Origin: Marinobacterium sedimentorum
GTDB taxonomy: Bacteria; Pseudomonadota; Gammaproteobacteria; Pseudomonadales; Balneatricaceae
Direction of reading: 5' to 3'
Assembly (NCBI RefSeq): GCF_024267675.1
Contig: NZ_JALDYX010000001.1
Span: forward strand, 469,183 to 533,182
DNA: 64,000 bases
Below are positions 18,491-29,001 of this stretch, piece by piece. The first letter of the stretch is position 1, and each line of letters begins with the position of its first letter. Both the position numbers and the translations under genes were made by a program. The notes below the pieces were generated by a model, which saw only the letters and a program-made list of their open reading frames with translations, was not told where the DNA came from and did no database searches.

Positions 18491-20014
18491 CTAGCGCGAA
18501 CCCGAGCCACCCTGGCGCAGCAACCCCTGGCGAAAGCTCAGCGCTTCCAGTAACTGCGCCTCGCCGACCCGCTCCTCTGCGGCCAGGTCCGACAGGGTGC
18601 GCGCTACTCGCAGTATGCGATGGCAGGCGCGGGCCGACAGCCCCAGTTTTGTTGCAGCATTCACCAGCAAATCCCGCTGCGCAGCCGCCAGCCCACAGAC
18701 CTGATCCAGCTCCGCCGCCCCGAGATCCCGATTGGGCCGTCCCTGGCGCGCCTGCTGCAGGCTCATGGCGGCGGCCACGCGCTGGGCCACCACGCCACTG
18801 GCTTCCCCCTGGCCGCGAGCGGGATCCAGCAGCTGGGCAGGGTCCAGCGCCTTCACATTCAGCTGCATGTCGAAACGATCCAGCAACGGACCCGAGATAC
18901 GTCCCTGATAGCGCTGAATCTGGTCCGGCGTACAGCGACAGCGGCCCGACGGATCACCGAAATAGCCACAGGGGCAGGGATTCATGGCGGCCAGCAACTG
19001 GAAGCGCGCGGGGAAAAGCATCTGACTGGCGGCGCGGGAAATAAGAATTTCACCGGTCTCCAGCGGCTCGCGCAGCACATCCAGCACGGCGCGGGGAAAC
19101 TCCGGCAGCTCATCCAGAAAGAGAACGCCCTGGTGCGCCAGGGAGATCTCGCCGGGGCGCGGCTGACTGCCGCCGCCCACCAGCGCCACCGCCGACGCCG
19201 TATGGTGCGGATTGCGAAAGGGCCGGTTGCCGTGACCCACGGTATCAATGGCACAGCCCGCCACCGAATACACCGCCGCCACTTCCAGCCGTTCCCGCTC
19301 ACCCAATACCGGCAGCAGCCCCGGCAAGCGCGCCGCCAGCATGCTCTTGCCACTGCCGGGCGGGCCGCTGAACAACAGATTATGGCTGCCGGCGGCAGCG
19401 ACCTCGAGCGCCCGGCGTGCCTGATACTGCCCCTTCACCTCCATCAGGTCGGGCAGGCCTGATACGGCAGGCGGCGGTACTGCCAGGGCGAGCTCCAGAG
19501 TGCTGTCGCCGCGCAAGGCCGAACAGACCTGCAGCAGGTGATCGGCGACCCGCACATCGCAGCCCTGCACCAGGGCAGCCTCTGCACCATTGAGGCGGGG
19601 CACCAGCAGGGCGCGGCCCAGATCGCGACACACTATGGCCGCCGGCAGCACGCCCCGTACCGGCCTGATCTCCCCCGCCAGGGTCAGCTCGCCCAGCACT
19701 TCCCAGCCGGCCAGGGACTCAGGTGGCAGCTGTTTTGAAGCCGCCAGAATGCCCAGTGCAATCGCCAGATCATAACGTCCACCTTCCTTGGGCAGGTCGG
19801 CGGGTGCCAGATTGATGGTGATGCGACGTTGCGGATAATCGAAACCGGAGTTGATCAGGGCGCTGCGCACCCGATCCTTGCTTTCACGTACCGCGGCTTC
19901 AGGCAGGCCGACGATGGACAGCGACGGCAGGCCACCGGAAAGGTGCACTTCCACCGTAACTGCCGGTGCACTAATTCCCAGCATGGCGCGGGCATGAACC
20001 ACTGCAAGTGACAT
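18491..20014 (-). CDS. comM: YifB-family Mg-chelatase-like AAA ATPase (ComM)
   Basis: A 507-residue hexameric helicase that promotes branch migration during natural transformation. It starts MSLAVVHARAMLGISAPAVT, has the ChlI-like N-terminal part (1-170), Walker A GPPGSGKSMLA, Walker B VLFLDELPEF and the family cysteine cluster NPCPCGYFGDPSGRCRC. The ATG at 20014 gives the canonical N-terminus and has AGGG upstream; a second ATG three codons earlier is less likely. Presence of comM alone does not show competence. The order with ubiK, glnK and amtB matches Pseudomonas. Confidence 0.95.
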   Translation of the reverse strand: MSLAVVHARAMLGISAPAVTVEVHLSGGLPSLSIVGLPEAAVRESKDRVRSALINSGFDYPQRRITINLAPADLPKEGGRYDLAIALGILAASKQLPPESLAGWEVLGELTLAGEIRPVRGVLPAAIVCRDLGRALLVPRLNGAEAALVQGCDVRVADHLLQVCSALRGDSTLELALAVPPPAVSGLPDLMEVKGQYQARRALEVAAAGSHNLLFSGPPGSGKSMLAARLPGLLPVLGERERLEVAAVYSVAGCAIDTVGHGNRPFRNPHHTASAVALVGGGSQPRPGEISLAHQGVLFLDELPEFPRAVLDVLREPLETGEILISRAASQMLFPARFQLLAAMNPCPCGYFGDPSGRCRCTPDQIQRYQGRISGPLLDRFDMQLNVKALDPAQLLDPARGQGEASGVVAQRVAAAMSLQQARQGRPNRDLGAAELDQVCGLAAAQRDLLVNAATKLGLSARACHRILRVARTLSDLAAEERVGEAQLLEALSFRQGLLRQGGSGSR

Positions 20015-20073
20015 AGATACCATCCCTGGTTTGCGGCTGCTCCCAAACGGTGCTGTCGGGTGTTACGCGTTTT

Positions 20074-20090
20074 TGCACCATCCTTGTGCA
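20074..20090. promoter_or_regulatory. NtrC-like palindrome upstream of comM
   Basis: TGCACCATCCTTGTGCA fits the GCAC-N7-GTGC core of NtrC binding sites. It lies 60 bases upstream of comM and about 440 bases from the pair in front of glnK. I see no sigma-54 promoter for comM, so the site may be fortuitous. Confidence 0.35.
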
Positions 20091-20143
20091 TTTTTTAGCC
20101 AGCTTTACGGGCTATCGTCGTGCGCCTGGCTGTATAGCATCTT

Positions 20144-20407
20144 TTACGCGCCGTTACCGTTATCCAGCCGCTGTTCAATTTCGCTGAGCTTGCGTTCCAG
20201 CTGATCGACCTTCTCGCGGGTACGCCCCAGCACGGCGGCCTGGGCATCAAACTCGTCCCGCGTTACCAGGTCCAGGCGGGCAAAACTGCTCTGCAGCACC
20301 GCGCGTACCTGCTGGCGCATCGCTTCCTGCCCAGGCAGACCACGCCCACCTTCAAACAACTCGCTCAGCTGGGCCGAAAGCGTCTCAATAATCTTTTGAT
20401 TAAGCAT
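20144..20407 (-). CDS. ubiK: Ubiquinone biosynthesis accessory factor UbiK (YqiC/BMFP family)
   Basis: An 87-residue small protein starting MLNQKIIETLSAQLSEL, with a C-terminal coiled coil (TREKVDQLERKLSEIEQRL). UbiK helps assemble the soluble ubiquinone synthesis complex and binds lipids. I chose the ATG at 20407 because it has GGAG 8 bases upstream and matches the family start; the frame continues 12 codons upstream without support. It lies upstream of comM on the same strand across 129 bases, and is divergent from glnK. Confidence 0.88.
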   Translation of the reverse strand: MLNQKIIETLSAQLSELFEGGRGLPGQEAMRQQVRAVLQSSFARLDLVTRDEFDAQAAVLGRTREKVDQLERKLSEIEQRLDNGNGA

Positions 20408-20510
20408 TGCACAATCTCCGGTAATTTCGCGCAAGCTTAGCATTTTTCGCCTCTACGGAGCAGCTGAGCCCAGGTGCTGGCGCGGGCCTGGGCCGAGGCT
20501 GCGCCTATTT

Positions 20511-20546
20511 GGCACCAAATTGGTGCGCGCACCCAAATCGTGCACG
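20511..20546 (+). promoter_or_regulatory. Tandem NtrC enhancer sites upstream of glnK-amtB
   Basis: Two copies of the GCAC-N7-GTGC NtrC core lie side by side: GCACCAAATTGGTGC at 20512-20526 and GCACCCAAATCGTGC at 20529-20543. Their centres are 17 bases apart. They sit about 110-145 bases upstream of the sigma-54 -12 element, a classic enhancer distance. This implies activation of glnK-amtB by phosphorylated NtrC under nitrogen limitation. Confidence 0.85.
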
Positions 20547-20638
20547 CAATAATCACCCGGCAATGCCCAATTCGGCGTCATTTTCCTACCCTGCACGCCA
20601 ATATCTCTGCAATTCATTGTTATTTATAAACTTATTAA

Positions 20639-21076
<438 letters not shown>

Positions 21077-21111
21077 ATTCACCAATCGCGCCTGAACGGA
21101 GGGCTGTCGAG

Positions 21112-22386
<1,275 letters not shown>

Positions 22387-22406
22387 TGCTGAGGTAATTG
22401 GAACTC

Positions 22407-22432
22407 AAGGGCGCCGCAGGGCGCCCTTTTCG
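22407..22432 (+). terminator. Terminator after glnK-amtB
   Basis: A perfect 9-bp stem AAGGGCGCC/GGCGCCCTT with a GCAG loop is followed by TTTTC. It lies 20 bases after the amtB stop and separates that operon from the second PII gene. Confidence 0.85.
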
Positions 22433-22516
22433 TTCCCCCGACACAGCGGCGACCACTCTGATCTGCACAGAGTGCAGCGTAGGCGCCAGGCTGATTTTAC
22501 GGGTATACTGACGTGA

Positions 22517-22993
<477 letters not shown>

Positions 22994-23034
22994 GCACAGA
23001 CATTTTCCACCGACGGCGCTCGATTCTGCCCATC

Positions 23035-23268
23035 TGTGGATAACTTCAGGCACCAAAAAGCACCTGTCAGGTGCTTTTTTTTGTGCCCATCAAAGCGTTA
23101 AACCGAATGTGGATATTTTCTGTCGACAAATAGCCCACAAGATATTCACAAAACAAAAGCTGTGAACAACCTGTTTCAAGCCTGTGCCCTGCTCAAAAAA
23201 TAAACGCTAACATGCTGTTTTATATTGAAATAGTTAGACATTAAACTACTTATACCTATTTATGCACA
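23035..23268. promoter_or_regulatory. AT-rich gap with clustered DnaA-box-like sequences
   Basis: The region between the second PII gene and the DUF1338 gene is 531 bases and much more AT-rich than its surroundings up to about 23290. It holds a perfect DnaA box on the minus strand (TGTGGATAA, 23035-23043), a match to TTATNCACA (23260-23268), and three sequences one base off TTWTNCACA at 23108-23116, 23142-23150 and 23161-23169. dnaA and gyrB are not nearby, so this is not clearly the origin. It could bind DnaA for regulation or titration. From 23290 to 23524 I see only the upstream region of the next gene. Confidence 0.35.
23055..23084 (+). terminator. Strong terminator after the second PII gene
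   Basis: AAAAAGCACC and GGTGCTTTTT form a 10-bp stem with a TGTCA loop and a run of eight T. It lies about 60 bases past the stop. Confidence 0.92.
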
Positions 23269-23524
23269 GCACGCTAAAACAGAGCCCTGAAAAGTTACCC
23301 CCAATTTAGGCTCCCTCGCATTACCCCCGCTTTCCTGTTTTTTCCATGCCGGTTCGCCTGGCGATTAGCCGGCCAATGCGCGTGACACTCACAGCAGACA
23401 CCGCAGCCCTCGCGGCGCCTAATTGATGGCAGAGCGTCTAAACTGACATTTGCAATGGTGTGACCACTGCGCTGTAACACACTGCGGGATAATAGCGGTG
23501 CAACCAATCCTGAGGGGGTGCGTT

Positions 23525-24328
23525 ATGAGACGCGAGCAGCTGGATCATATGCTGGAGATGCTCTGGCAAGACTTCCTTACACGAACCCCCGATGCCCGCC
23601 GCATTCACAGCCTGCTGCTGAACGATAATCCTCAGCTGCGCATTGACCACCTGAGCCTGCACACCCTGGCACTGCCAAGGGTTAATATTACCCAGCTGGC
23701 CAAACCATTCGAGCGCGCCGGTTACCAGGCCTGCGGCGAATTCGACATTAGCGGCACCCGCCTGTTTGCCCGCCACTATCAACACCCCGACACCACACTG
23801 CCGAAACTGCTGTTCACCGAGCTGAATGTCGATTCTCTCGGCGATGAGGTGCGCAATATTCTGCACCAGCTGATCAGTCAGATTCCGTCTGCGGCACCGC
23901 AGCAGGACGACTTCTGCATATCAGGCCGGCACTGGAAGATCGATTTCGACAGCTATCAGCAGTTGCAGCGCAGTTCCGAGCATGCCGCCTGGATCGCCGC
24001 TTTTGGCTTCTGTGTCCACCACTATGCTTTACTGATCAATAGCTTAAGTCACGACGACGGCATTGATGAGCTGAATGACTATCTGCTGGAGCAGGGCTTT
24101 CGTCTCGACAGTCGCTTTGGTCTGGTGCAGGGATCTGCCGATGAGTACCTCGAACAGTCCGCCACAGTCCCTGCCAGCACGGAGGTAGAATTCAGCGACA
24201 AGCAGGCACAGGTGCCAGGCAGTCATTGCGCCTTTATCCGCCGCTACCCCGGCAGCGATGGCAGGCTCTACCAGGGCTTTATCAGAACATCCGCCGCGTC
24301 ATCGGCGTCTTACCCACAATACCGCTGA
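23525..24328 (+). CDS. DUF1338 / 2-oxoadipate dioxygenase-decarboxylase-family protein
   Basis: A 267-residue protein of the DUF1338 family, whose characterised member HglS converts 2-oxoadipate to D-2-hydroxyglutarate in Pseudomonas putida lysine catabolism with a metal ion. The early histidine motif LRIDHLSLHTL and the glutamate/histidine-containing core are present, but it is much shorter than HglS, so the reaction may differ. I chose the ATG at 23525, preceded by GAGGGGG. It is the first gene of a tight operon with astA (21-base gap) and astD, suggesting a role in arginine/succinylglutamate breakdown. Confidence 0.75.
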   Translation: MRREQLDHMLEMLWQDFLTRTPDARRIHSLLLNDNPQLRIDHLSLHTLALPRVNITQLAKPFERAGYQACGEFDISGTRLFARHYQHPDTTLPKLLFTELNVDSLGDEVRNILHQLISQIPSAAPQQDDFCISGRHWKIDFDSYQQLQRSSEHAAWIAAFGFCVHHYALLINSLSHDDGIDELNDYLLEQGFRLDSRFGLVQGSADEYLEQSATVPASTEVEFSDKQAQVPGSHCAFIRRYPGSDGRLYQGFIRTSAASSASYPQYR

Positions 24329-24349
24329 CCCCATGGCAAGGAGAGTTGC

Positions 24350-25384
24350 ATGATCATAATGAGGCCGATCCGCGAGAGCGATCTGGATGTGTTGTGTGAC
24401 ATCGCCAGGGAGTCCGGGCCCGGCTTTACCTCTCTGCCGGACAACCGCGAACTGTTGCAGGCCAAGATCGAACGTACCCGCCAGACGCTGCAACAGGAAC
24501 CCGCCCTGGACGGCAGCCAGGGCTACCTGTTCGTCATGGAGGACCTTGCCAGCGGCCAGGTGATCGGCACCAGCGGCATCGAAACCGCCGTCGGCCTGAA
24601 CGAGCCCTGGTATCACTACCGTATCGGCACCGTCGTCCATGCTTCCCGCGAGCTGAACGTTTACAACAATTTCCGCACCCTGGATCTGTGCAACGACTAC
24701 ACAGGTTGCGCCGAGGTCTGCACCCTGTACCTGAAACCCGACTTTCGCAAGGGCAGCAACGGCAATCTGCTCTCCAAGAGCCGTTTCATGTTCATGGCCG
24801 AGTACCCGGAACGCTTTTCCGAGCGGGTCATCGCCGAGATGCGCGGCTACTCCGATGACAGGGGCCGTTCGCCCTTCTGGGACGGCCTGGGACGGCACTT
24901 TTTTTCCATGGAATATTCCCAGGCGGATTACCTCACAGGCTCCGGCAACAAGGTCTTTATCGCCGAGCTCATGCCCAAGCACACCATCTATCTGCATCTG
25001 CTACCAAAGGATGCGCAACGGGTGATCGGCCAGGTGCACCGTAATACGGAGCCTGCCAAGCGCATGCTGGAAAACGAAGGCTTTCGCTTTGAGGGCTATA
25101 TCGACATCTTCGACGCCGGCCCCACAGTCGCGACCCGCCTCAACGACATTCGCAGCGTACGCGACAGCCGTTACGTCAAGGCAAGGATCAGCGACACCCC
25201 ATCCAGGAGTGACCACCTCTACCTGATAAGCAACACCCTGCTGGAAGACTTTCGCTGCACAGTCGCGCCCCTGCAACCCGAGGGCAGTGCTGCCCAGATC
25301 AGCCACCAGCTGGCTGAAGCACTGCGGGTCTCAAACGGTGATCCGCTGCGCATAGTCCCCATCAAAGCGAGACAGTCCGAATGA
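24350..25384 (+). CDS. astA: Arginine N-succinyltransferase
   Basis: A 344-residue AstA-family acyltransferase that transfers succinyl from succinyl-CoA to the alpha-amino group of arginine, the first step of the AST pathway. Recognisable segments include MRPIRESDLDVL, GPGFTSLPDNRELL, NNFRTLDLCNDYTGCAEVC and GRSPFWDGLGRHFF. It is the only astA copy here; Pseudomonas has two subunit genes. The ATG at 24350 has GGAGAG upstream. Its stop overlaps the astD start by 4 bases. Confidence 0.95.
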   Translation: MIIMRPIRESDLDVLCDIARESGPGFTSLPDNRELLQAKIERTRQTLQQEPALDGSQGYLFVMEDLASGQVIGTSGIETAVGLNEPWYHYRIGTVVHASRELNVYNNFRTLDLCNDYTGCAEVCTLYLKPDFRKGSNGNLLSKSRFMFMAEYPERFSERVIAEMRGYSDDRGRSPFWDGLGRHFFSMEYSQADYLTGSGNKVFIAELMPKHTIYLHLLPKDAQRVIGQVHRNTEPAKRMLENEGFRFEGYIDIFDAGPTVATRLNDIRSVRDSRYVKARISDTPSRSDHLYLISNTLLEDFRCTVAPLQPEGSAAQISHQLAEALRVSNGDPLRIVPIKARQSE

Positions 25385-26853
25385 GCGAACCCGCCTCCCT
25401 GTTTATCAATGGCCAGTGGTGTCGTGGTGACGACGCCGACATGGAATCCTTCAACCCGGGAAACGGCCAGCGCATCTGGCGCGGGCGCGCCGCCAGCAAT
25501 GAACAGGTTAACGACGCGGTTGTGGCGGCCCGCGACGCCTTTGAGCATTGGCGCCTGATGACCTTTGAGCAGCGCGCCACCCTGGTGCGCCGATTCGTCA
25601 GCCAGCTGCAACAGCACCGCGACCTGCTCACCGACACCATTGGCCAGGAAACCGGCAAGCCGCAATGGGAAGCCGCCACCGAAGTGGCCGCCATGATCGG
25701 TAAGGCCGACATCTCGATTCAGGCGGCGCTGGAACGCAGCGGCGAAAAGCGCCAGCACGGCAATGGCATCACCTCAACGCTGCGGCATCATCCCCACGGC
25801 GTGGTGGCGGTGTTTGGCCCGTACAACTTCCCCGGCCACCTGCCCAACGGGCACATCATTCCGGCGCTGCTGGCGGGCAACACCCTGCTGTTCAAACCCA
25901 GCGAGCTGACGCCCCGGGTGGCGGAACTCTGCATGCACTTCTGGCAGAAGGCCGACCTGCCGGATGGCGTGCTCAACCTGCTGCAGGGCGGGCGCAGCAC
26001 CGGCCAGGCCCTGGCCGCTCACCCCGGGCTCGATGGCCTGTTCTTTACCGGCAGCGCCGATACCGGCAGTTACCTGCACCAGCAGTTCGCAGGCCATCCG
26101 GAAAAGATTCTGGCGCTGGAGATGGGTGGCAACAATCCGCTGATCGTGGCCGACACCCCGGACCTGCGCGCCGCAGTGCTGATGACCATTCAGTCGGCCT
26201 ATCTGAGCGCGGGCCAGCGCTGTACCTGTGCCCGCAAGCTGCTGGTGCCAAGGGGGCGCAGCGGCGATGCCTTTATCGAACAGTTGCGCCTGGCCGTGCT
26301 GGATATTCAGGTGGGGCCCTACAACCAGCAGCCACAGCCCTTTATGGGTGCGCTGATCAGTGAGCAGGCGGCACAGCAGCTGTTGCAGGCCCAGCACGAG
26401 CTGGTGCAGCTCGGCGCCCGGGTGCTTGTGTCCATGAGCCAGCTGCGCCCCCGTACCGGCCTGCTGTCGCCGGGGCTGATTGATGTCAGCGCCGTACGCG
26501 ACCTGCCAGACAGGGAATATTTCGGCCCGCTGCTGCAGATCATCCGCTACGACAGCTTCGATCAGGCGCTGGATCTGGCCAATGCCACGGCCTTCGGCCT
26601 GAGCGCGGGCCTGTTCAGCAGCGACGCACAGCAGTATCAGCGGTTTTTGCAGCGCATCCGCGCCGGTATCGTCAACTGGAATCGCCCGCTCACCGGCGCC
26701 AGCAGCGGCCTGCCCTTTGGAGGCATAGGCCGCAGTGGCAATCACAGGCCCAGCGCCTGGTATGCGGCAGACTACTGCGCCTATCCGGTAGCGTCCCAGG
26801 AGGCGGAGCAGCTCGATATGCCGGCCACTCTGCCGCCCGGCCTGAACCTCTGA
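25381..26853 (+). CDS. astD: N-succinylglutamate 5-semialdehyde dehydrogenase
   Basis: A 490-residue NAD-dependent aldehyde dehydrogenase for the fourth step of the AST arginine pathway. The catalytic cysteine is in AGQRCTCARKL, the general-base glutamate in ILALEMGGNNP, and the cofactor segment in FKPSELTP and FFTGSADTG. The N-terminal FINGQWCRGDD and HGVVAVFGPYNFPGHLPNG are typical of AstD. It is coupled to astA by an ATGA overlap. astB and astC are not in the window. Confidence 0.96.
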   Translation: MSEPASLFINGQWCRGDDADMESFNPGNGQRIWRGRAASNEQVNDAVVAARDAFEHWRLMTFEQRATLVRRFVSQLQQHRDLLTDTIGQETGKPQWEAATEVAAMIGKADISIQAALERSGEKRQHGNGITSTLRHHPHGVVAVFGPYNFPGHLPNGHIIPALLAGNTLLFKPSELTPRVAELCMHFWQKADLPDGVLNLLQGGRSTGQALAAHPGLDGLFFTGSADTGSYLHQQFAGHPEKILALEMGGNNPLIVADTPDLRAAVLMTIQSAYLSAGQRCTCARKLLVPRGRSGDAFIEQLRLAVLDIQVGPYNQQPQPFMGALISEQAAQQLLQAQHELVQLGARVLVSMSQLRPRTGLLSPGLIDVSAVRDLPDREYFGPLLQIIRYDSFDQALDLANATAFGLSAGLFSSDAQQYQRFLQRIRAGIVNWNRPLTGASSGLPFGGIGRSGNHRPSAWYAADYCAYPVASQEAEQLDMPATLPPGLNL

Positions 26854-26857
26854 CGGC

Positions 26858-28144
26858 TCAAGCCTGGGGCAGGCGAATCAGCAGCTCCAGCCCGCCCCCG
26901 GGGTGATTGCGCGCTTCGATGCTGCCCCCCAGAATGCGCAGCGCACGGCGCGCAATGCTCAGCCCCAGGCCATAGCCATCAGCTTCGGCATCGACGCCGC
27001 TACGCTGACGGAAGAATGGATCAAACAGCTGCTCCAGGGAATCAGACGGCACACCCGGGCCATGATCCCGAATCCGCAGCTCGTGCAGGCCGCCAACGAC
27101 GGCGTGATTCAGTTCAATCGCCGTACCCGCGGGCGTATGCTTGAGGGCGTTATTGAATACATTGCTGAGCGCACGTTCCAGCAATTGGCGATTGCCCCGC
27201 ACCCGGCAGCTTCTCGGCACATCAAAGGACAGTCTGCGTTCAGGCTGCTGAAAGTGGATATCCTCCCTCAGTTCCGTCACCAGCTGCTGCACGCTGAAGG
27301 CATCGGTCCCCGGCTCCAGCGCCTCGAGGCGCGACAGCGAGAGAATTTCGGTAATCAGGCGATCGATTCGACCGCACTCACGATTAAGCCGCTGTAACAG
27401 GGGATCCGTCTCGCCCAGGCGCTGCTCCAACAGCCCGGCCGCGGCCTGCAGGCGCGCCAGGGGCGCACGCAGTTCGTGGGATACATCCTGCATCAGCCGC
27501 TGACTGGCTCCCAGGGTGCGCTCGACATAGTCCGCCATGGTATCGAACTCCCGCGCCAGTTCGCCGATCTCATCACCCCGGGTGCTCAGTTTCTGATCAC
27601 TGCGTACCGCCAGATCACCCTGGGCCAAGGCCCTTGTATGCAGCCGCAGGCGTTTTAGCGGCCGCACCACCAGCCAGGTCAACACCAGGCTGGTCAGCGC
27701 CGACACCAGCAGTATCAGCACTATCTGCACCGACACCAGCAAGCCGAGGAAACGACCGAACTGCTCCCGCTGCGGCCAGGCGCCAACCTGCACGCGGTAG
27801 CTGCGCCCGGACTCGGACACCAGCTCGAAGTTCAGAACAGGCTTGGCACCGGGTCCGCGCTTGGGCAGGGAATCAAATACCCGCTCATTGCTGCTCAGCT
27901 CAACAATGCGCATGCCGGGACCGCCGCGGGATAACTTGCGCCGCAGCCGCTCCAGTTCATGACCTTCCTCGTAGCGCTCCAGCATGCGCTCGGCCAGGGC
28001 CCGGGCACGGGTCTCCTGCACCTCAGCATCACGTTCATGGTGCGACATGCTGCCGACAATCACCACCGTGGCCAGGATCACCAGCACGCTGCTGAGCCAG
28101 ATGGCCAGGAAGATCTTCCAGTACAGACTGCGATACCACTTCAT
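26858..28144 (-). CDS. cpxA: Sensor histidine kinase, CpxA type
   Basis: A 428-residue membrane kinase with an N-terminal helix (10-32), a periplasmic region (about 33-130), a second helix (132-160), a HAMP domain (about 160-212) and the phospho-acceptor H223 in QDVSHELRAPLARL. The ATP site has NVFNNALKHTP (N box), RDHGPGVPSDS (G1) and DGYGLGLSIARR (G2). The start overlaps the response regulator stop by 4 bases, and a cpxP-like gene lies divergent beyond it, which supports the Cpx envelope-stress assignment. astD converges from the other side with a 4-base gap. Confidence 0.88.
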   Translation of the reverse strand: MKWYRSLYWKIFLAIWLSSVLVILATVVIVGSMSHHERDAEVQETRARALAERMLERYEEGHELERLRRKLSRGGPGMRIVELSSNERVFDSLPKRGPGAKPVLNFELVSESGRSYRVQVGAWPQREQFGRFLGLLVSVQIVLILLVSALTSLVLTWLVVRPLKRLRLHTRALAQGDLAVRSDQKLSTRGDEIGELAREFDTMADYVERTLGASQRLMQDVSHELRAPLARLQAAAGLLEQRLGETDPLLQRLNRECGRIDRLITEILSLSRLEALEPGTDAFSVQQLVTELREDIHFQQPERRLSFDVPRSCRVRGNRQLLERALSNVFNNALKHTPAGTAIELNHAVVGGLHELRIRDHGPGVPSDSLEQLFDPFFRQRSGVDAEADGYGLGLSIARRALRILGGSIEARNHPGGGLELLIRLPQA

Positions 28145-28845
28145 CCGGCCTCCAGCACCAGCAGGTAACCTTCACCGCGCAATGTCTTGATCAGCTCCTG
28201 GCTATCGCCGCCACGCTGCAGTTTTTGCCGCAAGCGGCTCACGTGCACATCGATGGCGCGATCATAGGCCGTGAGCGGACGGTGCAGTACCCGCTCGGTC
28301 AGCTCCGCCTTTGACATCACCCGACCGGCGTTATGCAGCAGATAGGCCAGCACGTTGAATTCGGCGGAGGTCAATTCCACCACTTCGCCCGCCACCCGCA
28401 CTTCCCGCTGGCCCGGGTCCAGGCGGATCCCGTGCAGTTCGATCGGCCGCTGCGGGAACTCCGTCTGCTGCGCCGGCACTTCACTGCGCCGGCGAATGGC
28501 CCGGATGCGCGCCAGCAGCTCGCGCGGATTGCAGGGTTTCCCCAGATAATCATCGGCGCCCATTTCGAGGCCCAGAATACGGTCGATCTCCTCACCCCGG
28601 CCCGTCAGCATGATCACCGGCAGCTGCACCCGCGGGCGCATCTGCTGCAGCAGCTCAAGACCACTCTGGCCCGGCATCATTACATCCAGCACCATCAGGC
28701 TATAAGGGTGATTCCCCTCCAGCCGTACCAGCGCTTCACGCGCGTTATGGGCACAGTCAATTTCATACCCTTCGTGACGCAGATAGTCGCCCAGCAGCTC
28801 GCACAGCTCAACGTCGTCATCCACCAGCAGCAGTCGTTCTTTCAT
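28141..28845 (-). CDS. cpxR: Response regulator, CpxR type (OmpR family)
   Basis: A 234-residue regulator with a receiver domain (1-120; DDD at 9-11, phospho-acceptor D54 in VLDVMMPG, switch region ending DYLGKPCNPREL) and a winged-helix DNA-binding domain (about 135-230; ELTSAEFNVLAYLL, DVHVSRLRQKL, IKTLRGEGYLL). It is first in the cpxRA operon. A perfect CpxR box in its upstream region suggests autoregulation together with the divergent cpxP-like gene. Confidence 0.9.
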   Translation of the reverse strand: MKERLLLVDDDVELCELLGDYLRHEGYEIDCAHNAREALVRLEGNHPYSLMVLDVMMPGQSGLELLQQMRPRVQLPVIMLTGRGEEIDRILGLEMGADDYLGKPCNPRELLARIRAIRRRSEVPAQQTEFPQRPIELHGIRLDPGQREVRVAGEVVELTSAEFNVLAYLLHNAGRVMSKAELTERVLHRPLTAYDRAIDVHVSRLRQKLQRGGDSQELIKTLRGEGYLLVLEAG

Positions 28846-28902
28846 TCCGGCCCCCGTTATTCAGGCCCCATGATACCGCCGCCACCCGATACGCACTGAG
28901 CC

Positions 28903-28917
28903 TTTACCTAACTTTAC
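28903..28917 (-). promoter_or_regulatory. CpxR box between cpxR and the cpxP-like gene
   Basis: TTTAC-CTAAC-TTTAC on the plus strand is the exact reverse complement of the CpxR consensus GTAAA-N5-GTAAA. It lies in the 156-base divergent gap, 58 bases from the cpxR start and 85 from the cpxP-like start. A weaker half site GTAAC follows at about 28924. Confidence 0.8.
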
Positions 28918-29001
28918 AGTGCCGTAACCCAAGTTTGCAGGCCAATACCGGATACTGGACTCATCAAAACGCGTCATATCAAACACAGCAGGAGAGACCC
29001 C

